This document shows positions 24,855 to 33,111 of a stretch of DNA of 56,574 nt, piece after piece. The notes beneath the pieces are model-generated. The model saw nothing but the letters and a program-made list of their open reading frames with translations. It searched no databases and was not told the origin of the DNA. The first letter of the stretch is position 1, and every line of letters begins with the position of its first letter. Made by a program: the position numbers and the translations under genes. Source of the stretch: Chloroflexota bacterium (lineage in GTDB: Bacteria; Chloroflexota; Limnocylindria; Limnocylindrales; CSP1-4); assembly GCA_004297395.1 (NCBI GenBank), contig SCUO01000047.1, positions 1 through 56,574 on the forward strand. The letters run 5' to 3'.

Positions 24855-27590
24855 GTGACGGGCCGTAATGTCGCGCTTCCCGGATGCGGGCAGACTGCCC
24901 CTGCGTGCCATTCACGTGCACCGGCATGCGCAAGACGCAGGGTGGAAGGCGTGGCTGGATCCCGGAGCGGACCCAATCCGCAATCGCCCCGCAGACGCCT
25001 GAACGCGGCTCCGGAGCCGGCGTCGGCGCGGGCGCGACGAAGTCCTCCAGCCCGCGACCCGGCGGCTGGTGACTCCGGGCGCGCCCTCGCCGTCCTGAGG
25101 GCGGCGCAGCGGGCATTGGTGCGCGCGAAGGACGAACCGGAGCTCCTCGACCTGATCTGCGGGATCGCGGTCAACGAAGCCGGCTATCGACTGGCCTGGG
25201 CGGGGCTCGCCGACCAGGATCCTGGGCAGACGCTCCGCCCGATCGCCTGGGCCGGGCCCGATGCCGGCTACCTCGAGTCGCTCCGGGTGACCTGGTCCGA
25301 CACTCCGCTGGGTCGTGGTCCGTCCGGGACGGCGATTCGCACCAATCGACCGGTGCTCGGGCGTGACTTTGCCATCGATCCCGAGCTGGCGCCCTGGCGC
25401 GAAGCGGCCGTCGAGCACGGCCTCGCCTCATCGCTCGCGCTTCCCCTCCGGACCGAGACGGTCCCGTTTGGGGTGTTGTCGATCTACGCCGCCACACCCG
25501 ACGCGTTCTCGGCCGCCGACGTCGACCTGCTGACCTGTCTGGCCGAGGATCTTGCCTTCGGGATGAACACCCTTCGGGCGCGCGGACGTGCCGAGGTGGT
25601 GCTCCGGCGGAGCGAACGGAACCTCGCCGAGGCCCAGCGGATCTCCCACATCGGCAGCTGGGAGTGGGACCTCGCGACCGGGACCGCCCAGCGCTCCGAC
25701 GAGCTCCATCGCATCTACGGGGTCGAACCGGGAACCATCGCCACTACGAACGAGGCGTTCCTGGCGTTCGTGCACCCGGATGACCGGGCCCGGGTCGAGG
25801 AATCCGAGCGGGTGGCGATCAGCGGCGGTGGCGGCTACGCCCAGGACTACCGCGGCGTCAGGCCGGACGGGACCATCCGGCTCATCCGCGATGAGGCCGA
25901 GGCCATCCTCGGTCCGAACGGCGCGACGATCAGGATGGTGGGGACTGTCCGCGATGTCACCGAGCAGGTCGCCGCGGATGCCGAGCGGGCGATGCTCGCC
26001 GCCGCGGTCGAGCAGACGGCGGACGCGGTCTGGATCAAGGACACCGAGGGGATCATCACCTACGTCAACGGCTCGTTCAGCCGCGTCTACGGGTACGCGC
26101 CCGAGGAGGTCGTCGGCGCCTACGCCGGGATCGTCGACAGCGGGCGGCACGAGCGCGGGTTCTTCGACGCGATCTGGGAGCTCGTCCGGTCGGGCGAGAC
26201 GTGGTCCGGCCTGATCGTCAATCGGCGCAAGGATGGGTCGCTCGTGGAGCTGGAGGCCGTCATCTCCGGGATTCGCGCTGTCGACGGGACGCTCAGCTTC
26301 ATGCAGACCGACCGTGACGTCACCCGAGAGCACCAGCTCGAGGAGTCCCTTGCGCGGCGCGCGCATGAACGCTATGTGATCGAGGCCGCGTTGGCCAGGA
26401 TCGACCCGAGCTCGCCGCCCGAGGCGATCGCCGCGGCGGCGTGTGCGGAGCTGATCGGGCTGCCCGAGATCGACGCGGCCTTCGTGGTCGAGCTCGACGG
26501 CGAGGATCGGGGCCAGCTGCTCGCCCTGGAAGGGGCAGTGGCAGCTTCCTTCGCGTCCAACCGCAGGTTGCCCCCCGCGCGTGCGCGATACCTGTACGAG
26601 CGCGCCTCGAGTGGCGTCTGGACCGAGGAGTGGCGAGCTCGACCCGAGGACGGCGAATACGGCCAGAAGATCGCCGCCGCAGGGATGCGGACCGTCGCCT
26701 ACGCGCCACTCCACGGTCCCAACGGCGTGATCGGGGTCGTCGGGCTGGGAATCCAGCAGCGAAACCACGCGGCGTTCATCGAACAGCTCCCGGTGCTCAC
26801 GGGTCTCGCCGCGATCCTCGGCACCGTCCTGGCACCCGGGATCGAGGCGCGCTACAGCGAGGACAGCGCCCGGGCGAGGACCCAGGGCATCCTGGACGCG
26901 GCCGCCTTCAGGCCACACTTCCAGCCGATCGTCGAGCTGCACACTGGGGCAGTCGCGGGGTACGAGGCGCTCAGTCGATTCGCCGACGGCGTCCCGCCCG
27001 ACATCACCTTTGCCCTGGCGGCTCGGTGCGGCCTTGGGCTGGAGCTGGAGGAAGCAACGATCCGGGCTGCCCTGGCAGCGGCAACCGTCCTCCCCGCAGC
27101 GGCGTATCTGAGCCTGAATGTCTCGCACCGCCTGATCGGTTCAGGCCGGGTCACTGACCTCCTCGCCGGACGGGCCAGGGAGATCGTCCTGGAGATCACC
27201 GAGCACGACGCGATCGACGACTACCCGTCAATCCGCGAGGACCTGGCGGCGCTCGGGCCGCACGTCAGGCTGGCGGTCGACGATGCCGGCGCCGGCTATG
27301 CCTCCCTCCGCCACATTCTCGAGCTGGCGCCGAACTTCGTGAAGCTCGACATCGGGCTGATCAGGGGCATCGACGCCGACCCCGCGCGACAGGCGCTCAT
27401 CGCAGGCATGGGCTACTTCGCGGCGAAGCGGAAGCTGCGGCTCGTCGCCGAGGGCGTCGAGACCGTTGCGGAGCTCAAGGCGCTCATCGGGCTCGGGGTC
27501 TGGTACGGCCAGGGCTACCTCCTCGGCCGTCCCCAGGACGGCGCCGGCCCAGGTCCGTGGCCGACCACGGTCACCCTCCCGGTCAGGTAG
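24855..27590 (+). CDS. Cyclic-di-GMP phosphodiesterase with GAF-PAS-PAS-GAF-EAL domains
   Basis: From the GTG at 24855 the protein has 911 residues. The first 75 are disordered, so in-frame GTGs at 24942 or 24951 may be the real start. Domains in order: GAF (about 80-245), PAS (255-372), PAS (380-495), GAF-like (505-665), EAL (675-900). Catalytic EAL residues are all there: EAL at 704-706, Asn755, Glu780, DD at 809-810, Lys830, Glu866 (EGVET) and Gln886 (GQGYLLGRP). No GGDEF domain and no membrane helix are present. It should therefore be a cytosolic enzyme that degrades c-di-GMP under control of small ligands or redox cues. Confidence 0.9.
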   Translation: MTGRNVALPGCGQTAPACHSRAPACARRRVEGVAGSRSGPNPQSPRRRLNAAPEPASARARRSPPARDPAAGDSGRALAVLRAAQRALVRAKDEPELLDLICGIAVNEAGYRLAWAGLADQDPGQTLRPIAWAGPDAGYLESLRVTWSDTPLGRGPSGTAIRTNRPVLGRDFAIDPELAPWREAAVEHGLASSLALPLRTETVPFGVLSIYAATPDAFSAADVDLLTCLAEDLAFGMNTLRARGRAEVVLRRSERNLAEAQRISHIGSWEWDLATGTAQRSDELHRIYGVEPGTIATTNEAFLAFVHPDDRARVEESERVAISGGGGYAQDYRGVRPDGTIRLIRDEAEAILGPNGATIRMVGTVRDVTEQVAADAERAMLAAAVEQTADAVWIKDTEGIITYVNGSFSRVYGYAPEEVVGAYAGIVDSGRHERGFFDAIWELVRSGETWSGLIVNRRKDGSLVELEAVISGIRAVDGTLSFMQTDRDVTREHQLEESLARRAHERYVIEAALARIDPSSPPEAIAAAACAELIGLPEIDAAFVVELDGEDRGQLLALEGAVAASFASNRRLPPARARYLYERASSGVWTEEWRARPEDGEYGQKIAAAGMRTVAYAPLHGPNGVIGVVGLGIQQRNHAAFIEQLPVLTGLAAILGTVLAPGIEARYSEDSARARTQGILDAAAFRPHFQPIVELHTGAVAGYEALSRFADGVPPDITFALAARCGLGLELEEATIRAALAAATVLPAAAYLSLNVSHRLIGSGRVTDLLAGRAREIVLEITEHDAIDDYPSIREDLAALGPHVRLAVDDAGAGYASLRHILELAPNFVKLDIGLIRGIDADPARQALIAGMGYFAAKRKLRLVAEGVETVAELKALIGLGVWYGQGYLLGRPQDGAGPGPWPTTVTLPVR

Positions 27591-27599
27591 TCCGGGCGC

Positions 27600-28850
27600 T
27601 CAGGGCTCCGCGGTTGGTCCGGGGCCGAGAGCGGGCAGCCACAGGCCGATGAAGCCGGGCACGCCGAAGAGCAGCGCGACGGCCGCGATGGCGATCGTCA
27701 GGTCGCCCTGGGCCAGCAGGATCCCGGCGACGACGGCACCGATCGGCCGGGTCGACTGCATGCTGGTCCGGAGGAGGGCGAAGACGCGTCCGCGCATCTC
27801 AGGCGGGATGAGGCGCATCCGGATCGTCTGGGCCCAGGGCGTGAGCGACGAGGAGAGCGAGCCCCAGACGAAGAGGATGGCGCCCAGGGCGATCATCGGG
27901 GGCCGGAGGAGCCAGAGCAGGAGGACGAGGCCGCTCGCGAAGAGGGCCCAGGCGATCGAACGCCCCAGCGGCCAGCGCCAGCTGACGGCGCCGACGACGA
28001 GGAGGCCGGCGAGATCCCCCGCTGTGAGCACGCTCAGGAGGAGGCCGAAGGTCTCCGAGCCACCGTGGAGGATGTCGCGGACGTACAGCGGGATCACGAC
28101 GGTCACGATCCCGCCGGCGATGTTGACCGACATGTAGAAGAGCGTGATCGCGACGATCGCCGGAGCGCCGAGGATGAAGCGGACGGCCGGTCCGAGGCCC
28201 CGGGACGTCGCCGGCACCCCGGGCACCCCCGGCGCCCCCGGTTCGCGTGCCTCCCCGTGCCCCAAGCCCCTCCCCTCGCGCATCAGGAGGAGGCACGCCA
28301 CGAAGGCGAAGTACGTGATCGCGTCGAGGGCGAGGACGACGGGCGCGCCGAAGCCGGCGATGACCAACCCGGCGACGGCCGGCCCGATGAGCCCGGACAG
28401 GCTGAAGGACAGCGATTCCATCGCATTTGCGGTCGTCAGGTCGCGCTGGCCGACGAGCCGCGTGATGAGGCTCGGGATTCCCGCCGCGCTCGTCATGAAG
28501 AGGAGGCCGTAAACGGCCGCCACGACGAAGAGCTGGGCCGTGGTGAGAACGCCGAAGGCCGCGGCGATGGGAACGCTCGCCACCGTCAGGCCCCGGATCG
28601 CGTTGTCGACGGCCAGGACCTTGCGGGGGTCGAACTGGTCGAGGATGACGCCGGTGGCGATGCCGCCGATGACGACTGGCGCCGTGTGGACCGCCGCGAG
28701 CCAGCCGACGTCGGTCGCCGTACCGCCGCGTTCGAGGAGCAACCAGAGGAGCGCCACGAACGACATCCCGTCGCCGAGCGCCGACACGGTCGCGCCGCCC
28801 CAGAGCAGTGCGAAGTCACGCTGCCGGAGGAGCCGCAGGTACCGATTCAC
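27600..28850 (-). CDS. MFS transporter
   Basis: The 416-residue protein has about twelve membrane helices and the MFS opening YLRLLRQRDFALLWGGATVSALGDGMSFVAL. A basic loop QFDPRKVLAVDNAIRG corresponds to the conserved loop 2-3. A low-complexity central loop (GAPGVPGVPATSRG) joins the two halves. It belongs to the DHA3-like exporters such as MefA/enterobactin exporter relatives, usually drug or metabolite efflux; the substrate is unknown. It converges on the EAL gene with a 9-bp gap. A second, related MFS protein is encoded at 38279-39523. Confidence 0.88.
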   Translation of the reverse strand: MNRYLRLLRQRDFALLWGGATVSALGDGMSFVALLWLLLERGGTATDVGWLAAVHTAPVVIGGIATGVILDQFDPRKVLAVDNAIRGLTVASVPIAAAFGVLTTAQLFVVAAVYGLLFMTSAAGIPSLITRLVGQRDLTTANAMESLSFSLSGLIGPAVAGLVIAGFGAPVVLALDAITYFAFVACLLLMREGRGLGHGEAREPGAPGVPGVPATSRGLGPAVRFILGAPAIVAITLFYMSVNIAGGIVTVVIPLYVRDILHGGSETFGLLLSVLTAGDLAGLLVVGAVSWRWPLGRSIAWALFASGLVLLLWLLRPPMIALGAILFVWGSLSSSLTPWAQTIRMRLIPPEMRGRVFALLRTSMQSTRPIGAVVAGILLAQGDLTIAIAAVALLFGVPGFIGLWLPALGPGPTAEP

Positions 28851-29018
28851 CCGCGGAGTGTGGGGCCGGAAGCGGTCAGCGCGTGACAGGTTTTGGCGGC
28901 GGCCCGGCCCGAACTGGCCAGCCGTGGCACCCGAAGGTCAGGCTGGTCAGGGTCCGCCCGGCGGGCGACGATGTGATCCCGAGGTCGCGACCGACCGAAC
29001 CACATGCCGGAGGACCCC

Positions 29019-29201
29019 ATGGCGGGACGACTTGGACACCTGCGCGACCCGTTTGAAGGGCGCGGCGCCAAGCGGCGCGAGCTGCGCCTCCGAATCGAGG
29101 GCCTCCTCGCCCTGGGCATGGCGATCGTCGCCTGTGGCCTGACCGCGGCCGTCTGGATCCAGGCCCTGTCGCCGCTCAAGGTCGTGCTCGGCCTGGGCTG
29201 A
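29019..29201 (+). CDS. Small single-pass membrane protein (60 aa)
   Basis: The 60-residue product starts MAGRLGHLRDPFEGRGAKRREL, a basic cytosolic head, followed by one membrane helix (EGLLALGMAIVACGLTAAVW) and a short tail. GGAGG five bases before the ATG at 29019 selects this start over the ATG at 29004. No family is recognised. It precedes another small ORF by 36 bp, but that one appears to have its own promoter. Confidence 0.6.
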   Translation: MAGRLGHLRDPFEGRGAKRRELRLRIEGLLALGMAIVACGLTAAVWIQALSPLKVVLGLG

Positions 29202-29224
29202 TTCCCGCCGCCTCCGCTCGGGGC

Positions 29225-29230
29225 TACGAT
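29225..29230 (+). promoter_or_regulatory. Predicted -10 box (TACGAT), leaderless
   Basis: TACGAT is followed by seven bases and a GTG start at 29238, with no ribosome-binding site. Confidence 0.42.
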
Positions 29231-29237
29231 ATCGACC

Positions 29238-29642
29238 GTGCACGAGCGTCGGCACCACCCGGTGAATGCCGTCGGCGTCGCCCATGTCGACGGCGGCGTT
29301 CGTGGCTGGCAGGAGGACTACGACGTCCTGGGGCGCCGGCCTCGCTGGGGCGGCGAGCCGGATCTCGGACGCCCCGCGGTCGACGCTCTGGGCCGGCGGA
29401 TCTACGGCCCCGACGGCCGCGAGCTGTACGAACCCCTTGGCTCCGGAGACCCGTACCCACCCGCTGGGTCAATCCCCGCCGTCCCAACGGGGCGGTCGGG
29501 ACGCGCGAACGAGCCCGCCCGCCCGATCGCCACGCTCATCGCATCCGCGGTCATGAAGGCCGTCATGGCCGCGGTCGGAGCGGCCCGGCGGCTGTTCCCG
29601 GCATCCCGCTCGGGCGGCGGTCGAGACCCCGGGGCTCGCTGA
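29238..29642 (+). CDS. Hypothetical protein (134 aa)
   Basis: A GTG-started frame with a -10 box seven bases upstream. The protein contains GWQEDYDVLGRRPRWGGEPDLG, a turn-rich RIYGPDGRELYEPLG stretch, and a C-terminal amphipathic helix (ATLIASAVMKAVMAAVGAA). No family is recognised. The sequence reads like a real protein in its first half; the basic, low-complexity end is less convincing. It converges on the GTPase gene ending at 29659. Confidence 0.5.
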   Translation: MHERRHHPVNAVGVAHVDGGVRGWQEDYDVLGRRPRWGGEPDLGRPAVDALGRRIYGPDGRELYEPLGSGDPYPPAGSIPAVPTGRSGRANEPARPIATLIASAVMKAVMAAVGAARRLFPASRSGGGRDPGAR

Positions 29643-29658
29643 CGGGCCGTCCCTTCGA

Positions 29659-30588
29659 TCACTGCAGAATCTCGACGGTGTCGCCGTCCTGGACCGAATG
29701 GTCCCGGCCGACGCGTTGGCCATCGAAGCGGGCCGAGGGACCCCAGACCCGGGCGCCGATGAAGCGCATCGCCAGGTCATGGTGGACCCAGTCCGCGACC
29801 TCGGTCACGGTTGCGCCGGGCTCGAGGGCGATCGGCTCCGGCTGCGTCTCGCCGTTCGAACGGAGGCGAACCCGAATCAGCCCGGTGAGCCGCCAGGCGG
29901 CGTCGCGGAAGGCGTCGAGGCTGGCCTCATCGATGACCGAGACGGCGACGACCTCGAGGTCCGGGAACGCCGCCGCCAGCCGCTGGATCGTCTCCGGCGT
30001 GGCCTCGTCGGCCCGGGTCGCGGCAAGGAACCCGGGCTTCTGGATCCCGGCCAGCTCTACCTCGGCCCGGACCGGCCGGAGCTCGCCCGGATCGGCGCTC
30101 GCCCGAACGCAGTAGACGATCGCATCGGCCGAGCGGAGCACGCCGAGCAGCGCCCGCCCGCCGCCGCGGTCGTCGTTGGCGCCCTCGATGAGCCCGGGGA
30201 TCTCCACGAGCTGGACGAGGACGCCGCCGACCCGGGTGAGCGCCGGAACCGGTCGAAGCGTCGTGAACGGGTAGTCGCCGGTCTTGATCTGGATCTCGGA
30301 GAGCGCCTGGAGGAGCGACGACTTGCCGACGTTCGGCGGCCCCACGAGGGCGATCTGGGCGGCACCCTCGCGGCGCACCGCGATCGAATCGCGGTGGACC
30401 GCGCTCGAGCGGACCCGGGACTCCTCGATCTCCGAGAGCAGCCACTTCCGGAGGTCGGCGTACGGGCCGTTCTTGTAGTCCGGCAGCTCATCGAGGAGCG
30501 CCCGGACCTCGCGGACCCGCTCCCTGCCTTCTTTCCCTGTGAGCCGTCGCTTCGCCACCTGGGCGAAGGTCCGATGCGGCATCGGCAT
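29659..30588 (-). CDS. DRG/OBG-type GTPase with C-terminal TGS domain
   Basis: The 309-residue protein has a basic helical N-terminus, a G domain from about 77 with P-loop GPPNVGKS (83-90), GDYPFTTLRPVPALT (switch I) and EIPGLIEGA (129-137, G3), and a C-terminal TGS domain ending HSVQDGDTVEIL. This layout is that of developmentally regulated GTP-binding (DRG) proteins rather than bacterial Obg, which has an N-terminal Gly-rich Obg fold. The G4 motif, normally NKxD, reads TRAD (191-194), and G3 has Glu instead of Asp at its first position, so base specificity or activity may be altered. A ribosome-related role is likely by family. Confidence 0.85.
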   Translation of the reverse strand: MPMPHRTFAQVAKRRLTGKEGRERVREVRALLDELPDYKNGPYADLRKWLLSEIEESRVRSSAVHRDSIAVRREGAAQIALVGPPNVGKSSLLQALSEIQIKTGDYPFTTLRPVPALTRVGGVLVQLVEIPGLIEGANDDRGGGRALLGVLRSADAIVYCVRASADPGELRPVRAEVELAGIQKPGFLAATRADEATPETIQRLAAAFPDLEVVAVSVIDEASLDAFRDAAWRLTGLIRVRLRSNGETQPEPIALEPGATVTEVADWVHHDLAMRFIGARVWGPSARFDGQRVGRDHSVQDGDTVEILQ

Positions 30589-30678
30589 TCCTGGTCTCCC
30601 AACGCGCTCCCGCGCTTGATCGCTGGGGACGGCGCGGCGCGCGCAGCCAGCGCTGCGTCGGCGGCCTGCGTCCGTCCC

Positions 30679-30711
30679 GCCCCTTCCGTCGACGCTGGTG
30701 GTGGAAGGGGC
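30679..30711. terminator. 9-bp inverted repeat, possible terminator of the 30791-31024 gene
   Basis: GCCCCTTCC and GGAAGGGGC are perfect complements separated by 15 bases. The hairpin lies about 80 bp beyond the stop of the minus-strand gene. There is no T-run on either strand, so if it terminates transcription it does so weakly or by another route. Confidence 0.3.
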
Positions 30712-30790
30712 CGATCAGCCGTTCTGCTGGGAGATGGTGGCGACCCAGGCGTGCTCGGGCCGCTGGGCGAGATCGTGGTTCATTCGTTGT

Positions 30791-31024
30791 TCACCCGGGA
30801 GCCACGCCGTGCTTCTGGATCGCGGCCAGGAGCGCCCGTGCCTGGAGCCGGTCCTTCTCGTTCGGGTGCTGGTGGTCGGCCTGGATCCCGCAGTAGACGT
30901 CATGGATGGCCCGGCTCATGGTGTCCTCGTCGGCCACCCCGATGCCCCGATCGCCGAGCCAGCGGAGGGTGTCGCTCTCGGGCGACAGGTGCATCGCCTG
31001 GAGCAGGGATTCCCGCATCGACAT
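30791..31024 (-). CDS. Small RyR-like domain protein (77 aa)
   Basis: The 77-residue protein starts MSMRESLLQAMHLSPESDTLRWL and contains SRAIHDVYCGIQADHQHPNEKDRLQARAL, which resembles the short RyR-domain helices found in isolated bacterial proteins. AAGGAGG with a six-base spacer precedes the ATG, strong support for a real gene. It may be helical and soluble. The role is unknown; the nearest same-strand neighbour downstream is the GTPase, 202 bp away. Confidence 0.65.
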   Translation of the reverse strand: MSMRESLLQAMHLSPESDTLRWLGDRGIGVADEDTMSRAIHDVYCGIQADHQHPNEKDRLQARALLAAIQKHGVAPG

Positions 31025-31218
31025 GGCCGTCCTCCTTCCGCTGCGGTGCGTCGCCCAAGCCTACCTTGGGAATCCCGCGAGGGGAACTCCCCGCGGACCG
31101 GGCGTCCGGGCCCGGCGGTCGTGGCGGAGTACAAGGGCCGCGTCGTCGGCTGATCGCGCCGTCGCTGCTAGGATCGTCGGCGTCCAACCCGCCTCCGCCG
31201 TCCCAGGAGGATCCCCCA

Positions 31219-32220
31219 ACGACCGTTGCTGCTTCCGCCGTTCCCGCGCCGGCCCCGTCATTCGCGTCCCGGCCCGCCCCCGCCATCGAGGTCGAGGGGC
31301 TCGTCAAGCGCTACCGGAAGGCCGAGCGCAACGCCGTGGACGGGATCTCCTTCGAGGTCCAGCCTGGCGAGTTCTTCGCCCTGCTCGGGCCCAACGGGGC
31401 GGGCAAGACGACGACCCTCTCGATCCTCACGACGACGCTCTCGCCGACCGACGGTCGGGCCCGCATCGACGGCTTCGATGTCGTCACCGCCGCACCGGAG
31501 GTGCGGCGCAGGGTCGGGATCATCTTCCAGAAGCCGAGCCTCGACCGGAATCTCACGGGTGAGGAGAACGTGCGGTTCCACGCCATCCTGTACGGCCTCT
31601 ACCCGTACGCGCCGGCGTTCCGGCTGATGGCCGCGGGCTATCGCCGCCAGGTCCACGAGTGGGCCGAGCTCCTGGGCCTGGGACGCGAGATCTTCGATCC
31701 CGTCCGGACCTACTCCGGCGGGATGCTCCGGAAGCTAGAGATCGTCCGGAGCCTGGTCCATCGGCCGCGGGTCCTGTTCCTCGACGAGCCGACCACGGGT
31801 CTGGATGCGCCGAGCCGACGGGCCCTGTGGGGCTACCTCCGCGACGTCCGCCGCGAGCACGACACGACGATCGTGCTCACCTCGCACTACCTCGAGGAGG
31901 CGGAGCAGGCGGACCGGATCTGCGTCATCGATGCCGGCCGGATCGTGGCCACGGGCTCGCCGGCCGACCTGACGGCAGCGCTGGCGAGCGAGTGGCTCGT
32001 CGTGGACGCCGACGACCGTGGGCGGCTCCGCGACGAGCTGGTCCGCCTGGGCCATGCGCCGACCGGCGACGGCCCCTTCCGGATCGACGTCGGCACCCGC
32101 GACGCCCACGCCGCGCTGCGCGCGATCGAGACGCCGCTGACCGTCGTCCGGACCCACGCGCCGTCGCTCGAGGACGCCTACCTCGAGATCGTCAGCCGGG
32201 CGGAGCTGCCCAGTGGCTGA
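31219..32220 (+). CDS. ABC transporter ATP-binding protein (DrrA/ABC-2 type), non-canonical start
   Basis: The cassette is complete: ALLGPNGAGKTTTL (Walker A), TYSGGMLRKLEI (signature), VLFLDEPTTGLD (Walker B) and VLTSHYLEEAE (switch His). The C-terminal extension ends in PSLEDAYLEIV, typical for ABC-2 exporters. No ATG, GTG or TTG exists in this frame between about 31100 and the cassette. AGGAGG (31206-31211) stands eight bases before ACG at 31219, the best placed candidate; CTG at 31150 or 31165 are others. A TAGGAT -10-like box lies at 31169-31174. The stop overlaps the permease start by 8 bp. Together they should export a drug, lipid or polysaccharide precursor. Confidence 0.85.
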   Translation, partial: TTVAASAVPAPAPSFASRPAPAIEVEGLVKRYRKAERNAVDGISFEVQPGEFFALLGPNGAGKTTTLSILTTTLSPTDGRARIDGFDVVTAAPEVRRRVGIIFQKPSLDRNLTGEENVRFHAILYGLYPYAPAFRLMAAGYRRQVHEWAELLGLGREIFDPVRTYSGGMLRKLEIVRSLVHRPRVLFLDEPTTGLDAPSRRALWGYLRDVRREHDTTIVLTSHYLEEAEQADRICVIDAGRIVATGSPADLTAALASEWLVVDADDRGRLRDELVRLGHAPTGDGPFRIDVGTRDAHAALRAIETPLTVVRTHAPSLEDAYLEIVSRAELPSG

Positions 32221-33109
32221 GGTCGCGGACGACCGCACCGGCGCCGCAGCGAGCGGCGTCGCGGCGACGGGCATCGTCGCGGCGGGCGCGACCACGACGA
32301 CGCCGGCTCCCCTGCCCCGCCGCTGGTCAGCCGAGGCCTCGGCGATCGCCGCGATCGCCCACCGCGACTTCGTCAAGCTCCTGCGCGACCGGGTCCGGCT
32401 CGTCTCCGAGCTGGCCTTCCCGCTCATCCTCATCGTCCTGCTGGGCCCGGCCCTCCAGGCCGGCTTCGGCTCCCCGGGCGGGCTCGACCTGACGACGTTC
32501 GTCTTCACCGGCGTCCTGGCCCAGACGATCTGGCAGTCGGCGGCCCTCGGGCTGATCTCGCTCATTGCCGACCGCGAGGAGGACTTCAGCCAGGAGATCT
32601 TCGTCTCGCCGGTATCGCGCTACTCGATCGTGGCCGGCAAGATCATCGGCGAATCGCTGGTGGCCCTGCCGACGGCCCTTGGCGTCCTGGTGATGGGCTT
32701 CGTCATCGGCGCACCGTTGACACCGGCGGTGCTCATCGCCCTGATCCCGCTGTCGCTGGTCATCGCCGTCTACGGCGGGGCGTTCGGGCTCCTGATCCTG
32801 GCCAACATCTCGAGCCAGCGGACGGCCAGCCAGATCTTCCCGTTCGTGATGCTGCCGCAGTTCTTCCTGGCCGGCGTGTTCAATCCCGTCCACGACCTGC
32901 CGGCGCCGCTGGCCGTCCTCTCGGCGCTGTCGCCGATGCGCTATGCGGTGGAGCTGACGCGGAACATCTTCTACGGCCTCCAGGGCGGCGACGTACCGGC
33001 CCCGGACGTCACGCCGTTCGAGGTCAACGTCGCGGTGATCGCGGTTTCGTTCGTGGCCTTCATCGCGGTCGGCACCCTCCTTTTCGTGCGCGCCGAGCGC
33101 AACCGCTGA
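32213..33109 (+). CDS. ABC-2 type transporter permease
   Basis: The 298-residue protein has an N-terminal Ala/Thr-rich tail and then the ABC-2 core: IAHRDFVKLLRDRVRLVSELAFPLILIVLLG is the coupling helix and first membrane helix, followed by five more segments and the QIFPFVMLPQFFLAGVFNPVHDLPAPLAVLS signature. The GTG start overlaps the ATPase stop by 8 bp. It forms the membrane channel of a two-gene exporter, probably as a homodimer. Confidence 0.9.
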   Translation: MAEVADDRTGAAASGVAATGIVAAGATTTTPAPLPRRWSAEASAIAAIAHRDFVKLLRDRVRLVSELAFPLILIVLLGPALQAGFGSPGGLDLTTFVFTGVLAQTIWQSAALGLISLIADREEDFSQEIFVSPVSRYSIVAGKIIGESLVALPTALGVLVMGFVIGAPLTPAVLIALIPLSLVIAVYGGAFGLLILANISSQRTASQIFPFVMLPQFFLAGVFNPVHDLPAPLAVLSALSPMRYAVELTRNIFYGLQGGDVPAPDVTPFEVNVAVIAVSFVAFIAVGTLLFVRAERNR

Positions 33110-33111
33110 GG

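Noticed and set aside
30715..30783. 22-codon ORF (MNHDLAQRPEHAWVATISQQ...) downstream of the RyR-like gene
   Set aside because: No ribosome-binding site and too short to judge; the text looks protein-like but cannot be supported.
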